Assembly: GCF_030269305.1 (NCBI RefSeq)
Contig: NZ_BSTC01000005.1
Coordinates: forward strand, 248,001-312,000
Source: Kineosporia sp. NBRC 101731
GTDB taxonomy: Bacteria > Actinomycetota > Actinomycetes > Actinomycetales > Kineosporiaceae
Direction: 5' to 3'
DNA length: 64,000 nucleotides
The notes below the pieces were generated by a model. That model had not been told where the DNA came from. It was given only the letters and a program-made list of their open reading frames with translations, and searched no databases. Below, piece by piece: positions 1 through 8,748 of the stretch; position 1 is the first letter of the stretch, and each line of letters begins with the position of its first letter. The position numbers were made by a program, and so were the translations under genes.

Positions 1-94
1 GCAGTGTCCCCACGTGGTCACGGAATTTCCCGGGGTCGAGGGCTGATTCGGCTCTGCGGATGCGCAAGAGGGTTCCGGCTCCCACACTCTCCAC

Positions 95-1087
95 GTGCCG
101 TCACCTGGGAACGCCTGCCCGAAACGCATGGAATTCGGGCCCTGCGGAGGCGTTCACACCGATCTGACCTGCGAGATGGCCGATCATCCGTGCCCCTTCG
201 CGGTGGCCGGCGAGGTGATCTCCTGGCCCGGGCCCCCGGTACCCGGCCGATCCACGCTGAACACCACGAAACCCCTCGTCCTCACCGATTTCACCGTGCG
301 TCCCTACGACGTGCGGGCGGTGGCCGAGGTCGGCGCGATCCTGCACGGTTCGTGCGACGGGGTGCTGGTGGGCGAGCACCACAACCGCCCCGACTTCCCA
401 CCCACCCTGATGGCGAAGCTGCTCGCCGATGCCGACCTGCGCCCCTGGATCACCCTGACCTGCCGCGACCGCAACCGGGTGGTGCTGGAACAGGAGCTCG
501 CGGGCCTGGCCGCCGCCGGCGCGGCCGGGGTGCTCTGCGTGACCGGCGACGGACGCGGCCACGACGTGCGGCCCGACGTCACCCAGGTCTTCGACATCGA
601 CAGCACCCGGCTGGCCGCGCTCGCCGCCACCACCGGTCTGCACGTCGCCGTGGCCGAATCGCCCGATGCTCCGCCGATCACGCTGCGTCCCGGGCGTCTT
701 CGGGAGAAGCAGCGTGCCGGGGCGCAGGTCTGCCTGCTGAACCACGTGGTCTCGCCGGCCCGGGTGTCGTCATTTGTGGACGACGCCCGCACCGCTGGTG
801 CGACTCTCCCGGTGGTCGCGGGAGTGGCCGTCTACACCGACGAACGTTCGGCGCAGGCTCTCAGCCTGCCCGGTCTGGGGTTGGATCCGGTTGCGGTACA
901 GCGGGTTCTGAGCGCACCGGACCCGGTCGCGGCGGGGATCGCGGCCGCGGTGGAGGAGGCGCGGGCGTTACTGGCGGTGGACGGGGTGGTCGGGGTGAAC
1001 CTGTCCGGGCTGGCCACGGCGCGGGGAGACGTGGCGGGTGCGCGGATCAAGGCGGCGGTGGGGGATGCGCTTCGGGCTGAGTTCTAG
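95..1087 (+). CDS. Methylenetetrahydrofolate reductase-like protein with MTHFR C-terminal-type cysteine motif
   Basis: The first 35 residues hold a cysteine-rich motif (CPKRMEFGPCGG at 8-19, CEMADHPCPF at 26-35) typical of the small MTHFR C-terminal domain (Pfam MTHFR_C), which in that family may hold a metal or a cluster. The rest, about residues 48-325, reads as a TIM-barrel of the MetF type. Here the cysteine domain lies N-terminal to the barrel. The role in one-carbon metabolism is inferred and no substrate can be named. The start is GTG at 95, because an in-frame stop at 44-46 excludes earlier starts other than the few codons between. The TAG stop lies inside the dispersed repeat at 1079-1116, so the last residues are contributed by that element. 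Confidence 0.75.
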   Translation: MPSPGNACPKRMEFGPCGGVHTDLTCEMADHPCPFAVAGEVISWPGPPVPGRSTLNTTKPLVLTDFTVRPYDVRAVAEVGAILHGSCDGVLVGEHHNRPDFPPTLMAKLLADADLRPWITLTCRDRNRVVLEQELAGLAAAGAAGVLCVTGDGRGHDVRPDVTQVFDIDSTRLAALAATTGLHVAVAESPDAPPITLRPGRLREKQRAGAQVCLLNHVVSPARVSSFVDDARTAGATLPVVAGVAVYTDERSAQALSLPGLGLDPVAVQRVLSAPDPVAAGIAAAVEEARALLAVDGVVGVNLSGLATARGDVAGARIKAAVGDALRAEF

Positions 1088-1116
1088 AACTCTGGGGAGA
1101 TTTTGCATGATCACGA
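1079..1116 (+). repeat. Dispersed repeat, solo forward copy
   Basis: A 38-nt copy of the element that is also found at 11756-11839 and 57679-57789. It contains the palindrome GTTCTAGAAC, a GGGGAGA run, then ATG six bases further on (ATGATCACG). In this copy the TAG inside the palindrome ends the upstream gene, and the GGGGAGA plus ATG looks like the ribosome-binding site and start of the next gene. It has no inverted partner nearby, unlike the other two loci. Confidence 0.85.
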
Positions 1117-1910
1117 ACGGTCTTTTTTGGGGGGTTGACGGCATGGGTGGTGACGGGGGGTCGGCGATGGAGGCCGAGTTCGGGGTTCAGGCCCTGTGGA
1201 CGGCCGAGGCCGTGCGTGAACTCGGCCCGGAGTATGCGATTCCGGCGGCCTGCAAGGGCAGTGCGAGTCCGGCGATGCTCCGGTGGCTCGGGCAGGTGTG
1301 CGGGCTGCGGGAGAACGACGTGCTGGCGGACGTCGGGGGCGGTCTGGGCGGGCCCGCCGCCTTCGCGGCGCGGGAGTACCGGGTGCGGCCGATCGTGCTG
1401 GAGCCGATGGTCGAGGCGTGCCGGGCGGCGCGGTCGCTGTTCGGCGTGCCGGCTCTGAGCGTTCTCGGCGACCGGCTGCCCCTGGCCGACGGTTGCGCCG
1501 ACGCCGTGTGGTGCCTGGGGGTTCTGTGCACGACGCCGGACAAGCCCGCGCTGCTGGAGGAGATCGCGCGGGTGCTGAAGCCCGGTGCCGGCCTGGGGAT
1601 GCTGGTGTTCACCGCGGACGAGCCGCGGCCGGCCGGAGCCCCCGAGGGTAACGAGTTCCCTTGCGAGGACGAGCTTCCCGGGTTGCTGGAGAAGCACGGA
1701 CTGGAGGTCGCCGCGGTGGTCGCCGGGGAAGGTTTGCAGGATCACGGACAGGGGTGGACGCGGTGGGCGGCCGAGGTCTCCGCGCTCGTCGGGCGGCGGC
1801 ACGCCGGGGATCCGCGGCTGGACGAGGCCCGGGAGCAGGAGCGGCGGATCGGGGAGCTGATCGCGGACGGCACCGTGCGCGCGAGACTGCTCGGTGCCGT
1901 CCGGAGATGA
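1107..1910 (+). CDS. SAM-dependent methyltransferase
   Basis: A class I methyltransferase of about 267 residues. The glycine-rich SAM-binding loop (DVGGGLGGPAAF) is near residue 74, an acidic ribose-contact position follows in VLEPM, and LEEIARVLKPGAGLGML near residues 150-170 is the usual post-motif stretch. The substrate is unknown. The start is uncertain: ATG 1107 has a good Shine-Dalgarno (GGGGAGA) but both belong to a dispersed repeat. ATG 1143 or ATG 1167, each behind G-rich runs, would start closer to the conserved EAEFGVQALW segment. It lies 19 bases after the MTHFR-like gene on the same strand and may be cotranscribed with it. Confidence 0.75.
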   Translation: MITNGLFWGVDGMGGDGGSAMEAEFGVQALWTAEAVRELGPEYAIPAACKGSASPAMLRWLGQVCGLRENDVLADVGGGLGGPAAFAAREYRVRPIVLEPMVEACRAARSLFGVPALSVLGDRLPLADGCADAVWCLGVLCTTPDKPALLEEIARVLKPGAGLGMLVFTADEPRPAGAPEGNEFPCEDELPGLLEKHGLEVAAVVAGEGLQDHGQGWTRWAAEVSALVGRRHAGDPRLDEAREQERRIGELIADGTVRARLLGAVRR

Positions 1911-1916
1911 CGCGAC

Positions 1917-2030
1917 CGGCTTGGTCCATGACTTGGTCGGCTTGGTCCATGACTTGGTCGGCCCGGCTACGCCTCGGTCGGCCTGGTCATGGATGAGCTG
2001 ACCTGGCCATGGATCGGCCGGTTCGGCCAG
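1917..2030 (+). repeat. Degenerate 21-bp tandem repeat in a 3' intergenic region
   Basis: Two identical 21-bp units (CGGCTTGGTCCATGACTTGGT, 1917-1937 and 1938-1958, written here as one unit) are followed by about three diverged copies that alternate CATGGA and TCCATG. The array fills the space between the end of the methyltransferase and the convergent oxidoreductase. Its inverted CATGGA/TCCATG parts could fold and act as a transcription terminator, which is inference. Confidence 0.7.
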
Positions 2031-2033
2031 GGC

Positions 2034-3020
2034 TCAGCCGGCCTGGCCCATGACCTCGGCGGTCAGCTCGACCGAGCGCAGGCGGGCCGTGGTGTCCTGG
2101 TGTCCGAAGGCCACGATCAGTTCGTCGGCGTCGGCGTGCTTCTGGAACTGCTCGAGGTAGTCCTTGACCTCGGCGGGGGTGCCGACGGCCGAGTACTTCA
2201 CCATTTCCTCGAGGTGCACGGCCTCGCCCGAGTCGACGATCTGCTCGGCCTCCGCCTCGGTCAGCGAGCGGCCGCGGCCGTAGAGCAGGCCGACCCGCTG
2301 GATCTTGGCCTGACGCAGGGCCTTCTGGGCCGCCTCGGTGGTCTCGTCGGCGAACACGTTCAGCGCGGCGATCACATGCGGGGCGGCGAGGTCTTCGGAG
2401 GGCTTGAACTCGCGGCGGTAGACCTCGACGGCCTGGTGCAGCGCGGTGGGCGCGAAGTGCGAGGCGAAGGCGTAGGGCAGGCCGAGCGCGGCGGCGAGCT
2501 GGGCGCCGAACAGCGAGGAGCCGAGGATGAACAGCGGCACGTTCGTGCCCTTGCCCGGGACGGCCTGCACGCCCCGCACGCGGGACTCGCCCTTCAGGAA
2601 GCCCTTCAGCTCGACCACGTCGGTCGGGAAGTTCTCGGCGGTGGCCGGGTCGCGGCGCAGCGCGTAGGTGGTGGCCTGGTCGGAGCCGGGCGCGCGGCCC
2701 AGGCCCAGCTCGATCCGGCCCGGGTGGATCTCGGCCAGGGTGCCGAACTGCTCGGCGATGACCAGCGGGGAGTGGTTGGGCAGCATGACGCCGCCGGAGC
2801 CCAGCTTGATCGTCTTCGTGTGGGCGGCCACGTGGGCGATGAGCACGCTGGTGGCCGACGAGGCGATCGCGGCCATGTTGTGGTGCTCGGCGTACCAGAC
2901 CCGCTGGTAGCCGGTCCTCTCCGCGGTCTGCGCCAGGGCGACGCTCGCGGCGATGGCCTGGGAAGGACTCTGGCCCTTCGCCACGGGAGCCAGGTCGAGG
3001 ATCGACAGGGGTGTGGCCAC
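2034..3020 (-). CDS. LLM-class flavin-dependent oxidoreductase (luciferase-like)
   Basis: A 328-residue protein of the bacterial luciferase-like family. The opening [20 protein letters not shown], the segment RVWYAEHHN and the stretch [20 protein letters not shown] are the family's usual N-terminal signatures. Further matching parts are LGLGRAPG and [13 protein letters not shown]. Such enzymes use reduced FMN or F420, and which cofactor or substrate applies here cannot be told. GTG 3020 is chosen as start because GAAGGG lies about nine bases upstream and the family begins at this point; the longer open frame reaches 3140. It is divergent from the methyltransferase at 3206 and convergent with the gene at 1107. 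Confidence 0.85.
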   Translation of the reverse strand: MATPLSILDLAPVAKGQSPSQAIAASVALAQTAERTGYQRVWYAEHHNMAAIASSATSVLIAHVAAHTKTIKLGSGGVMLPNHSPLVIAEQFGTLAEIHPGRIELGLGRAPGSDQATTYALRRDPATAENFPTDVVELKGFLKGESRVRGVQAVPGKGTNVPLFILGSSLFGAQLAAALGLPYAFASHFAPTALHQAVEVYRREFKPSEDLAAPHVIAALNVFADETTEAAQKALRQAKIQRVGLLYGRGRSLTEAEAEQIVDSGEAVHLEEMVKYSAVGTPAEVKDYLEQFQKHADADELIVAFGHQDTTARLRSVELTAEVMGQAG

Positions 3021-3205
3021 GGTTGCATGCCCTTCGTTACGGGAGTTTCTTCCACCAGGTGCCAACCCCGGCCGGCGAAGGAGTAGTCCCGATCCGGCGG
3101 ATGTGTTTGACGGTGATCGATCACTCACGCCGGTGGCCATGGGCAGCTCCAGGTAGCTCTACAGGAAGCCACCGATACCATCGACGGACCGGACGAAGGA
3201 GACAA

Positions 3206-3829
3206 ATGCAGCCCGGATTTGCTGCAGACGCCGCCACGGCCGCCTACTACGACGCCCGGGCCGGTGAGTACGACGACTGGTACACCGGCGAGGGCCGGTT
3301 CGCGTCGCGCGACCGGCCGGGCTGGAACGACGAGGTGAATCGCCTGGTCGCCCTGGTGTCGTCGCTACCGCCTGTCCGCACGCTGGACATTGCCTGCGGC
3401 AGTGGCTTTCTCACCCGGCACCTGACCGGCCTGGTGGTCGCCCTGGACCAGAGCCCGGCGATGGTGGCCCTGGCCCAGTCGCGGCTGCCCGGTGGGGTGT
3501 CGATGACCGGCGACGCGCTCGACCTGCCGTTCGCCGCGGGCGCCTTCGACCGTGTCCTCACCGGGCACTTCTACGGGCACCTGCCGGAGGGCGAGCGGGA
3601 GACCTTCCTGGCCCAGGCCCGGCGGGTGGCACCCGAGCTGATCGTGATCGACACCGCCCGCCGCCCGGGCGTGCCCGAGGCCCGCACCGAGGAGCGCGTG
3701 CTCAACGACGGCTCGAAGCACCAGGTGTACAAGCGGTTCCTGGCCCCGGAGCAGCTGGCCGGGGAGATCGGTGGCGAGGTGCTGCTGGCCGGCACCTGGT
3801 TCGTGGTGGTGAGGGCCGTGTTCACCTGA
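3206..3829 (+). CDS. SAM-dependent methyltransferase
   Basis: A 207-residue class I methyltransferase. YYDARAGEYDDWY near the N-terminus is common in small-molecule and quinone-type methyltransferases. TLDIACGSGFLTRHL is the SAM-binding motif I, VVALDQSP carries the acidic ribose contact, and GDALDLPFAAGAFDRVL is the post-II region. The function beyond methyl transfer is not predictable. The start ATG 3206 is supported by AAGGAG seven bases upstream. It converges on the sensor kinase, with only a short repeat array between the stop codons. Confidence 0.85.
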   Translation: MQPGFAADAATAAYYDARAGEYDDWYTGEGRFASRDRPGWNDEVNRLVALVSSLPPVRTLDIACGSGFLTRHLTGLVVALDQSPAMVALAQSRLPGGVSMTGDALDLPFAAGAFDRVLTGHFYGHLPEGERETFLAQARRVAPELIVIDTARRPGVPEARTEERVLNDGSKHQVYKRFLAPEQLAGEIGGEVLLAGTWFVVVRAVFT

Positions 3830-3834
3830 GCAGT

Positions 3835-3875
3835 TGACGTCAGGGGTGACGTCAGGAGTGACGTCAGGGGTGACG
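3835..3875 (+). repeat. 12-bp tandem repeat of TGACGTCAGGRG
   Basis: Three 12-bp units (3835-3846, 3847-3858, 3859-3870) plus five bases of a fourth. Each unit carries the 8-bp palindrome TGACGTCA. The array lies between two convergent genes, and its last unit includes the stop codon of the sensor kinase. Confidence 0.9.
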
Positions 3876-6800
3876 CACCGGCACCCCGCCGAGGGCCTCG
3901 ACGAGATCCTCGGCCCGCACCGGCTTGGACAGGTACCCGTCCATCCCGGCCTGGGCACAGGCGTCCCGGTCTTCCTTGGTCACGCTCGCGGTCATCGCGA
4001 TGATCGTCGGCTGGCGGTCGGGCGGGATCTGCGAGCGGATCGTGCGCGTGGCCTCCAGGCCGTCCATCACCGGCATGTGCATGTCCATCAGCACCACGTC
4101 GTAGTCGATCTCCCCGACGGCCTCCACGGCCTCCGCGCCGTTGGACGAGATCTCCACGGTGTGACCGAGTTTGGCCAGCATCAGCTTGCCGACCTTCTGG
4201 TTGATCTCGTTGTCCTCGACCAGCAGGATGCGCAGCTTGCCGGCGTCGGTAGGGGTCGGGCGCGGCGCTGTCGCACCGGACGTCGAGGTCGGGGTGGTGG
4301 GCCGGTCACCGGGGGGAGAGGGCTGGGGGATCTGACCGGCCCGGGCCCCGGCCGGATTCGGCCCGGGCTTCATCTGGTCGAGAGGGTCGAGAGGGTCGGG
4401 AGTGTCGGGTGTGTCGGGAGCATCGGCCGGGCCGGGTACCAGCGCCTGCCCCACCACCTCGGCCAGGGCGGCGCTGCGCACCGGTTTGGTCAGGATGGAT
4501 GCGAAGATCTTTTCGTGGGTGCGGTCCCGCCGTCCGATGCTCGACAGCAGCACCAGCGGCAGGTCCTTGCCGCCGGGCAGCTGACGCAGGGCGAGGGCGA
4601 GCTGTACGCCGTCCATCACCGGCATCGCGTAGTCGAGGATCACCAGGTCGAACTGCACCCCGCTGCCGATCAGGGCGAGCGCCGTCAGGGGAGAGGCACT
4701 GTCCTGGCAGGCCATGCCGTAGCCCTCCAGCTGGAGCCGGAGAATGCGGCGGTTGGTGTCGTTGTCGTCGACGATCAGCACGTGGCGCCCGGCCACGATC
4801 GCCGGGGGTCGCTTGCGCAGGGTCTGGGGCCCGCTGAAGCGGCCCAGGGCCACGCTGAAGGTGAACTGCGACCCGACACCCACCTCACTGGTGACTGTCA
4901 GCCGTCCGTCCATCGCCTCGACGATCGCCTTGCTGATGGCCAGGCCCAGTCCGGTGCCGCCGTAGACCCGCGTCGTCGACGCGTCCACCTGACTGAACGA
5001 CTTGAACAGACGTCCCATATTGGCCCGGGAGATACCGATCCCCGTGTCGGCCACGGTGAACCGCAGGCGCAACGGTGAGCCCGGCTCGTCCGGTTCGTCC
5101 GGTTCGTCGCTGCCCTCCAGTTCGACCCGCAGCAGCACGTCGCCCTGGGTGGTGAACTTGATCGCGTTGCCGACCAGGTTCGTCATCACCTGGCGCAGGC
5201 GGGTGACGTCACCGACCACCACGCCGGGGCAGTCGTCGTCCACGTGCGAGACCAGGTCGATGTCCTTCACCGATCCGGCGAACTGGGCGACGGCTCCCTC
5301 GACGCACTCGCGCAGCTCGAACGGGTGCTCCTCGAGCTCCAGGTCGCCGGACTCGATCTTGGAGAAGTCGAGGATGTCGTTGATGATCGCGAGCAGCTGG
5401 TCACCGCTGCTGCGCACGGTGTGCAGCAGCTCCCGCTGCTCGTCGTTGAGAGGTGTCTCCAGCAGCAGTCCGGTCATCCCGATCACGGCGTTCATCGGGG
5501 TGCGGATCTCGTGGCTCATGGTGGCCAGGAACGCGGACTTGGCCTTGGTGGCGTTCACCGCGGCGTCGCGGGCCTGCGTCATCGCCTCCATCGCCGCGGT
5601 CTTCTCGGCCTCGGCCCGGCGCCGCTCGGTCACGTCCAGCGCCACCGTGCAGATCGCGTTGGTCTCGCCGGACTCGTCCTGCAGCGGGACCCGCACGGTC
5701 TCGAAGTAGTGCCGCCCGTCGGCCAGGTCGGCGATCTCGTCGACGTGCACCGGGCCCTGCAACGCCCGTAGGTCGTTGGTCCGCCAGCGGCCGGCCAGCC
5801 GGGGGTCGAGTGTGTCGTCGGTGGTGCCCACCATGTCTTCCTGGGTGACCCCGAAGGCCTCCTCGAACGCCCGGTTGATCATCAGGTAGCGGCCCTGGAG
5901 GTCTTTCACGTTGATGATCGACTGGTTGTTCTGGATCACCGCGCGCAGCATGTGACTCTGCGTGTCGCGTTCCTTCTCGGCCTCGACCCGGGCGGTGACG
6001 TCGGTGGCCACGCCGATGTAGCCGTTGATCTCGGTCGGGTCGCCGTCGTGCATCGGCACCATCGACACGGTGACCAGACGGCGGGTGCCGTCCTTGGCGA
6101 TGTAGGTACGCGGGCGCATCAGGGCCGGGTGCCCGGCGTGGTCGATGAACATGGAAAGACCGAACGGCACCCCGATCTCGGCCGCGATCAGTTCCATCTC
6201 CTCCGGGTCGTGCCAGGTCAGGCCCTTCTGGGTGCCGATCACCTCGGCGGCCGTGTACCCGAGCATCCGCTCGGCGCCACGGTTCCACATGGTGATGTGG
6301 CCGGTCGTGTCGATCGCGATGAACGCGTGCTCGGTGGCGTCGAGCACCTGGGCGAACAGGTCACGGGCCCGGCGCAGCTCGCGCTCGGTGTGACGTAGTT
6401 CGGTGATGTCCTGCACCGTGCCGACGATCCGTACGCTGCCGTCGTCCCGGGCGGGTTCCCGCCGTCCCCGGCCCAGGACGATGCGTACCTGTCCGTCGGG
6501 GCGCACGATGCGGTACTCGATCTCCTCCGCGTCGCCGTTCCGGATTCGCTCGGTGGCCTGCCGCACCCGGTCGCGGTCGTCGGGGTGGTTGAAGGCACGG
6601 GCCTGCTCGATCGACGGGACGGTGGTCGCCGGATCGGCGCCGAACACCCGGAAGAGCTGCGGGGACCACCACGAGGTGCCGGCGGTCAGGTCGACCGACC
6701 AGCTGCCGAGCTCGGCGATCTCCTGGGCCTCCTCCAGCTGGTTCCCCCGCCGGATCGCCTCGGCCGTGGCGGCGCTGAGAGCGTGCTGGACGACCATCTT

Positions 6801-7832
6801 CTGGGTGACGTCGCGTCCCACCACCATCATCTCGGTGACCGCGCCGCCGGCGTCCTGGATCGGCAGCATCGTCACCTCGATCTGCCGGTAGGTGTGGTCG
6901 CCCTGGTGCAGCAGACGCGTGGTGAAGTCGCGGCGCTGCCCGGCGTTCACGTCCGCCAGGGCCTGCTGCACCGACTCCAGTTCACCCGGGTGCACCAGCG
7001 TGCGCATGATGTCGGAGTCGGCCATCGCGGTCTCCGGATTCATCCCGAGCACGGCGTGCAGGGCGTGCGACGCGTACCGCACGTGCCCCTGCGGGGAGAG
7101 CCGGGCGATCACGTCGGGCGAGCTCTCCACCAGCATCCGGTACCGGCGCTCGGACTCGGCGACCTGGCCGATCAGCCGCTGCCGCTCGGCCAGCTCCTGC
7201 TCCCGCTCGAACAGGGTGCGGCGCAGGGTGAGCTGGGCCATCACCTGGTCGGCCAGCACGCGCAGCAGGTCCAGCTGGTCGGGTGTGAGCCGACGGGGCT
7301 CGTAGTCGATCACGCACAGGGTGCCGAGGATCTCGCCGGTGGGCGTCTCCAGCGGGAAACCGGCGTAGAAGCGAATGTCCGGCGCTCCCGTGACGAGGGG
7401 GTTCTCGGCGAAACGGGGGTCGGTCGAGGCGTCGTTGACGATCACCGGCCGGCCCTCGCGCACCACGTGGTCGCACAGCGCGGTGCGCCGGTCGCCCTCG
7501 CGGTTGGTCATGCCGACCGCGGCCTTGAACCACTGGCGGTGCTCGTCGATCAGCGTGATCGTCGAGCTGGGGGTGCGGGCGATCGACGACGCGACCTTGA
7601 CCAGCGCGTCGAAGCCGGGTTCGGGGTCGGTGTCGAGCACGCGGTAGGTGTCCAGCTCGGCCAGCCGCCGGGTCTCGGCCGGATCGGCCGGATCAGCCGG
7701 GCCGGCCGGGTCTGAGTCGTCCGCGGGGTACTCGCTCACGGTCTGCCTATCGGCTGTCCAGGGCCCGCGCTGGACCGTGTCGGCCCGGGTTGCACCGGTC
7801 GGAACCGGGCCTGTCGCGACCTCGTTGGACAC
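3864..7832 (-). CDS. Hybrid sensor histidine kinase (GAF, multiple PAS, HisKA, HATPase, two receivers)
   Basis: A 1322-residue kinase. The order is GAF (about 57-215), four PAS/PAC modules (about 228-345, 365-475, 485-620, 625-745), a HisKA dimerisation domain with phospho-acceptor His774 in SHEIRTPMNAVIGM, an HATPase domain (about 880-1005; NLVGNAIKF, DTGIGI, GGTGLGLAI), then two receiver domains with Asp1067 (LDYAMPVMDG) and Asp1250 (MDMHMPVMDG). There is no membrane segment, so sensing is probably cytoplasmic. Proline-rich linkers with short repeats (PADPADPAE near the N-terminus, DEPDEPDEP inside the ATPase region, APDTPDTPDP between the receivers) are unusual. The start could be GTG 7832 or GTG 7739; neither has a strong ribosome-binding site. 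No transcriptional response regulator is adjacent. Confidence 0.92.
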   Translation of the reverse strand: MSNEVATGPVPTGATRADTVQRGPWTADRQTVSEYPADDSDPAGPADPADPAETRRLAELDTYRVLDTDPEPGFDALVKVASSIARTPSSTITLIDEHRQWFKAAVGMTNREGDRRTALCDHVVREGRPVIVNDASTDPRFAENPLVTGAPDIRFYAGFPLETPTGEILGTLCVIDYEPRRLTPDQLDLLRVLADQVMAQLTLRRTLFEREQELAERQRLIGQVAESERRYRMLVESSPDVIARLSPQGHVRYASHALHAVLGMNPETAMADSDIMRTLVHPGELESVQQALADVNAGQRRDFTTRLLHQGDHTYRQIEVTMLPIQDAGGAVTEMMVVGRDVTQKMVVQHALSAATAEAIRRGNQLEEAQEIAELGSWSVDLTAGTSWWSPQLFRVFGADPATTVPSIEQARAFNHPDDRDRVRQATERIRNGDAEEIEYRIVRPDGQVRIVLGRGRREPARDDGSVRIVGTVQDITELRHTERELRRARDLFAQVLDATEHAFIAIDTTGHITMWNRGAERMLGYTAAEVIGTQKGLTWHDPEEMELIAAEIGVPFGLSMFIDHAGHPALMRPRTYIAKDGTRRLVTVSMVPMHDGDPTEINGYIGVATDVTARVEAEKERDTQSHMLRAVIQNNQSIINVKDLQGRYLMINRAFEEAFGVTQEDMVGTTDDTLDPRLAGRWRTNDLRALQGPVHVDEIADLADGRHYFETVRVPLQDESGETNAICTVALDVTERRRAEAEKTAAMEAMTQARDAAVNATKAKSAFLATMSHEIRTPMNAVIGMTGLLLETPLNDEQRELLHTVRSSGDQLLAIINDILDFSKIESGDLELEEHPFELRECVEGAVAQFAGSVKDIDLVSHVDDDCPGVVVGDVTRLRQVMTNLVGNAIKFTTQGDVLLRVELEGSDEPDEPDEPGSPLRLRFTVADTGIGISRANMGRLFKSFSQVDASTTRVYGGTGLGLAISKAIVEAMDGRLTVTSEVGVGSQFTFSVALGRFSGPQTLRKRPPAIVAGRHVLIVDDNDTNRRILRLQLEGYGMACQDSASPLTALALIGSGVQFDLVILDYAMPVMDGVQLALALRQLPGGKDLPLVLLSSIGRRDRTHEKIFASILTKPVRSAALAEVVGQALVPGPADAPDTPDTPDPLDPLDQMKPGPNPAGARAGQIPQPSPPGDRPTTPTSTSGATAPRPTPTDAGKLRILLVEDNEINQKVGKLMLAKLGHTVEISSNGAEAVEAVGEIDYDVVLMDMHMPVMDGLEATRTIRSQIPPDRQPTIIAMTASVTKEDRDACAQAGMDGYLSKPVRAEDLVEALGGVPVRHP

Positions 7833-7859
7833 GGAAAGTTCACATCTGGGGAGGCACGT

Positions 7860-8330
7860 GTGGTTTCGAAGCAGTCCGTCGTGGCCCGGTCACTGGTGGT
7901 GCTCCCGCTCGCAGCCCTGTTGCTGGCTGGGTGCGGCGAGGACACCGACGCCCGGATCGAGCAGCTGAACGACTCGGCCAACAGCCTGAACGACGGCGCT
8001 CAGCAGCTCGAGGACGCCACGGAGAACCTCGATCTGGATCAGGCCGAGGAGAACCTCCGCAATGCCGCCGAGAACCTCGGTGAAGCCGGTCAGGCCAAGG
8101 CCGCCTGCTCTGCCGTCAGCACGGTGGTGGGCACCAGCGAGGGCGATGGCACCAAGGCCGCGACCGCGCGGCTCGCAGCCACGGTCTCCACCATCTTCGC
8201 CACGGTGGGTGACGAATCAGGAACAGATCTAGACCTCGACGCAATGCTGCAGGAGACCTGCCCCGCCGTCCATGAGCAGGCCCTCGGCCTGATCGAGCGA
8301 GACAGCCTGAACGAGTTGTACAGCAACTGA
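7860..8330 (+). CDS. Small lipoprotein
   Basis: A 156-residue protein with a type II signal peptide: a basic start, a hydrophobic stretch and the lipobox LLAGC, which predicts lipid attachment at Cys22 and a location on the outer face of the membrane. The mature part begins with a helical, Asn/Glu/Asp-rich segment with coiled-coil character (residues about 28-70), followed by a domain with two cysteines (ACSAV and ETCPAV). I do not recognise a family. The start GTG 7860 follows GGGGAGG with good spacing. It is divergent from the sensor kinase by 27 bases. Two related reading frames follow, one decayed and one intact. Confidence 0.75.
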   Translation: MVSKQSVVARSLVVLPLAALLLAGCGEDTDARIEQLNDSANSLNDGAQQLEDATENLDLDQAEENLRNAAENLGEAGQAKAACSAVSTVVGTSEGDGTKAATARLAATVSTIFATVGDESGTDLDLDAMLQETCPAVHEQALGLIERDSLNELYSN

Positions 8331-8431
8331 AATGTCACACTGAGTTACCTGTGGTGTCCTGGGGCAACGGTGGAGGGCTGATGAGGGCAAGGCCACGCCC
8401 GGAGTGTCTGTGAGAAATATCGGCGTTCCTG

Positions 8432-8746
8432 GTGGATGTGAGCGAAGATGCGCTGGATGGGCTTAGTGGGAATCTTGAGAACGCAGCAAAGGGTGAGATT
8501 GGCGGGGTAGCCTGCTGGGCGGCTGAGGGTGTGCTCGCCGGGGTCGAAGGCGACCTGGAGCGACGTACGACGTCAACTCTCACCATGTCGTTGAGTTACA
8601 TGGTCTCGATATCGGTAGTGGATCCACGCTGGTCGAGGCCGACCGGGTCGACCTGGGCCGCACAACGGCCCGGATCGTGCCGGCGTGCACCAGGACCGTT
8701 CGAGACCACCGGGCTGAACAGCCTGAATGATCTTCCGGAGAGCTGA
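8432..8746 (+). pseudogene. Possible decayed paralogue of the neighbouring small lipoprotein
   Basis: The open frame begins at GTG 8432 and its first third (NLENAAKGEIGGVACWAAEG and EGD) aligns by eye with the mature part of the preceding lipoprotein (NLRNAA, ACSAV, EGD). After about position 8565 another frame (two bases on) reads more naturally and carries a second cysteine segment (ARIVPACTRTV), while the original frame ends in NSLNDLPES, close to the DSLNELYSN end of the upstream gene. There is no signal peptide. I infer a duplicated lipoprotein gene that lost its 5' end and gained a frameshift. It could also be a short real gene, and confidence is low. Confidence 0.35.
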
Positions 8747-8748
8747 TC

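Noticed and set aside
4-1080. Long open frame overlapping the MTHFR-like gene
   Set aside because: It is an Arg/Gly-rich shadow of the correct frame with no domain, as GC-rich genes commonly produce.
1989-3086. Long plus-strand frame antisense to the luciferase-like oxidoreductase
   Set aside because: Composition is biased and no domain is seen, while the minus-strand frame is a clear family member.
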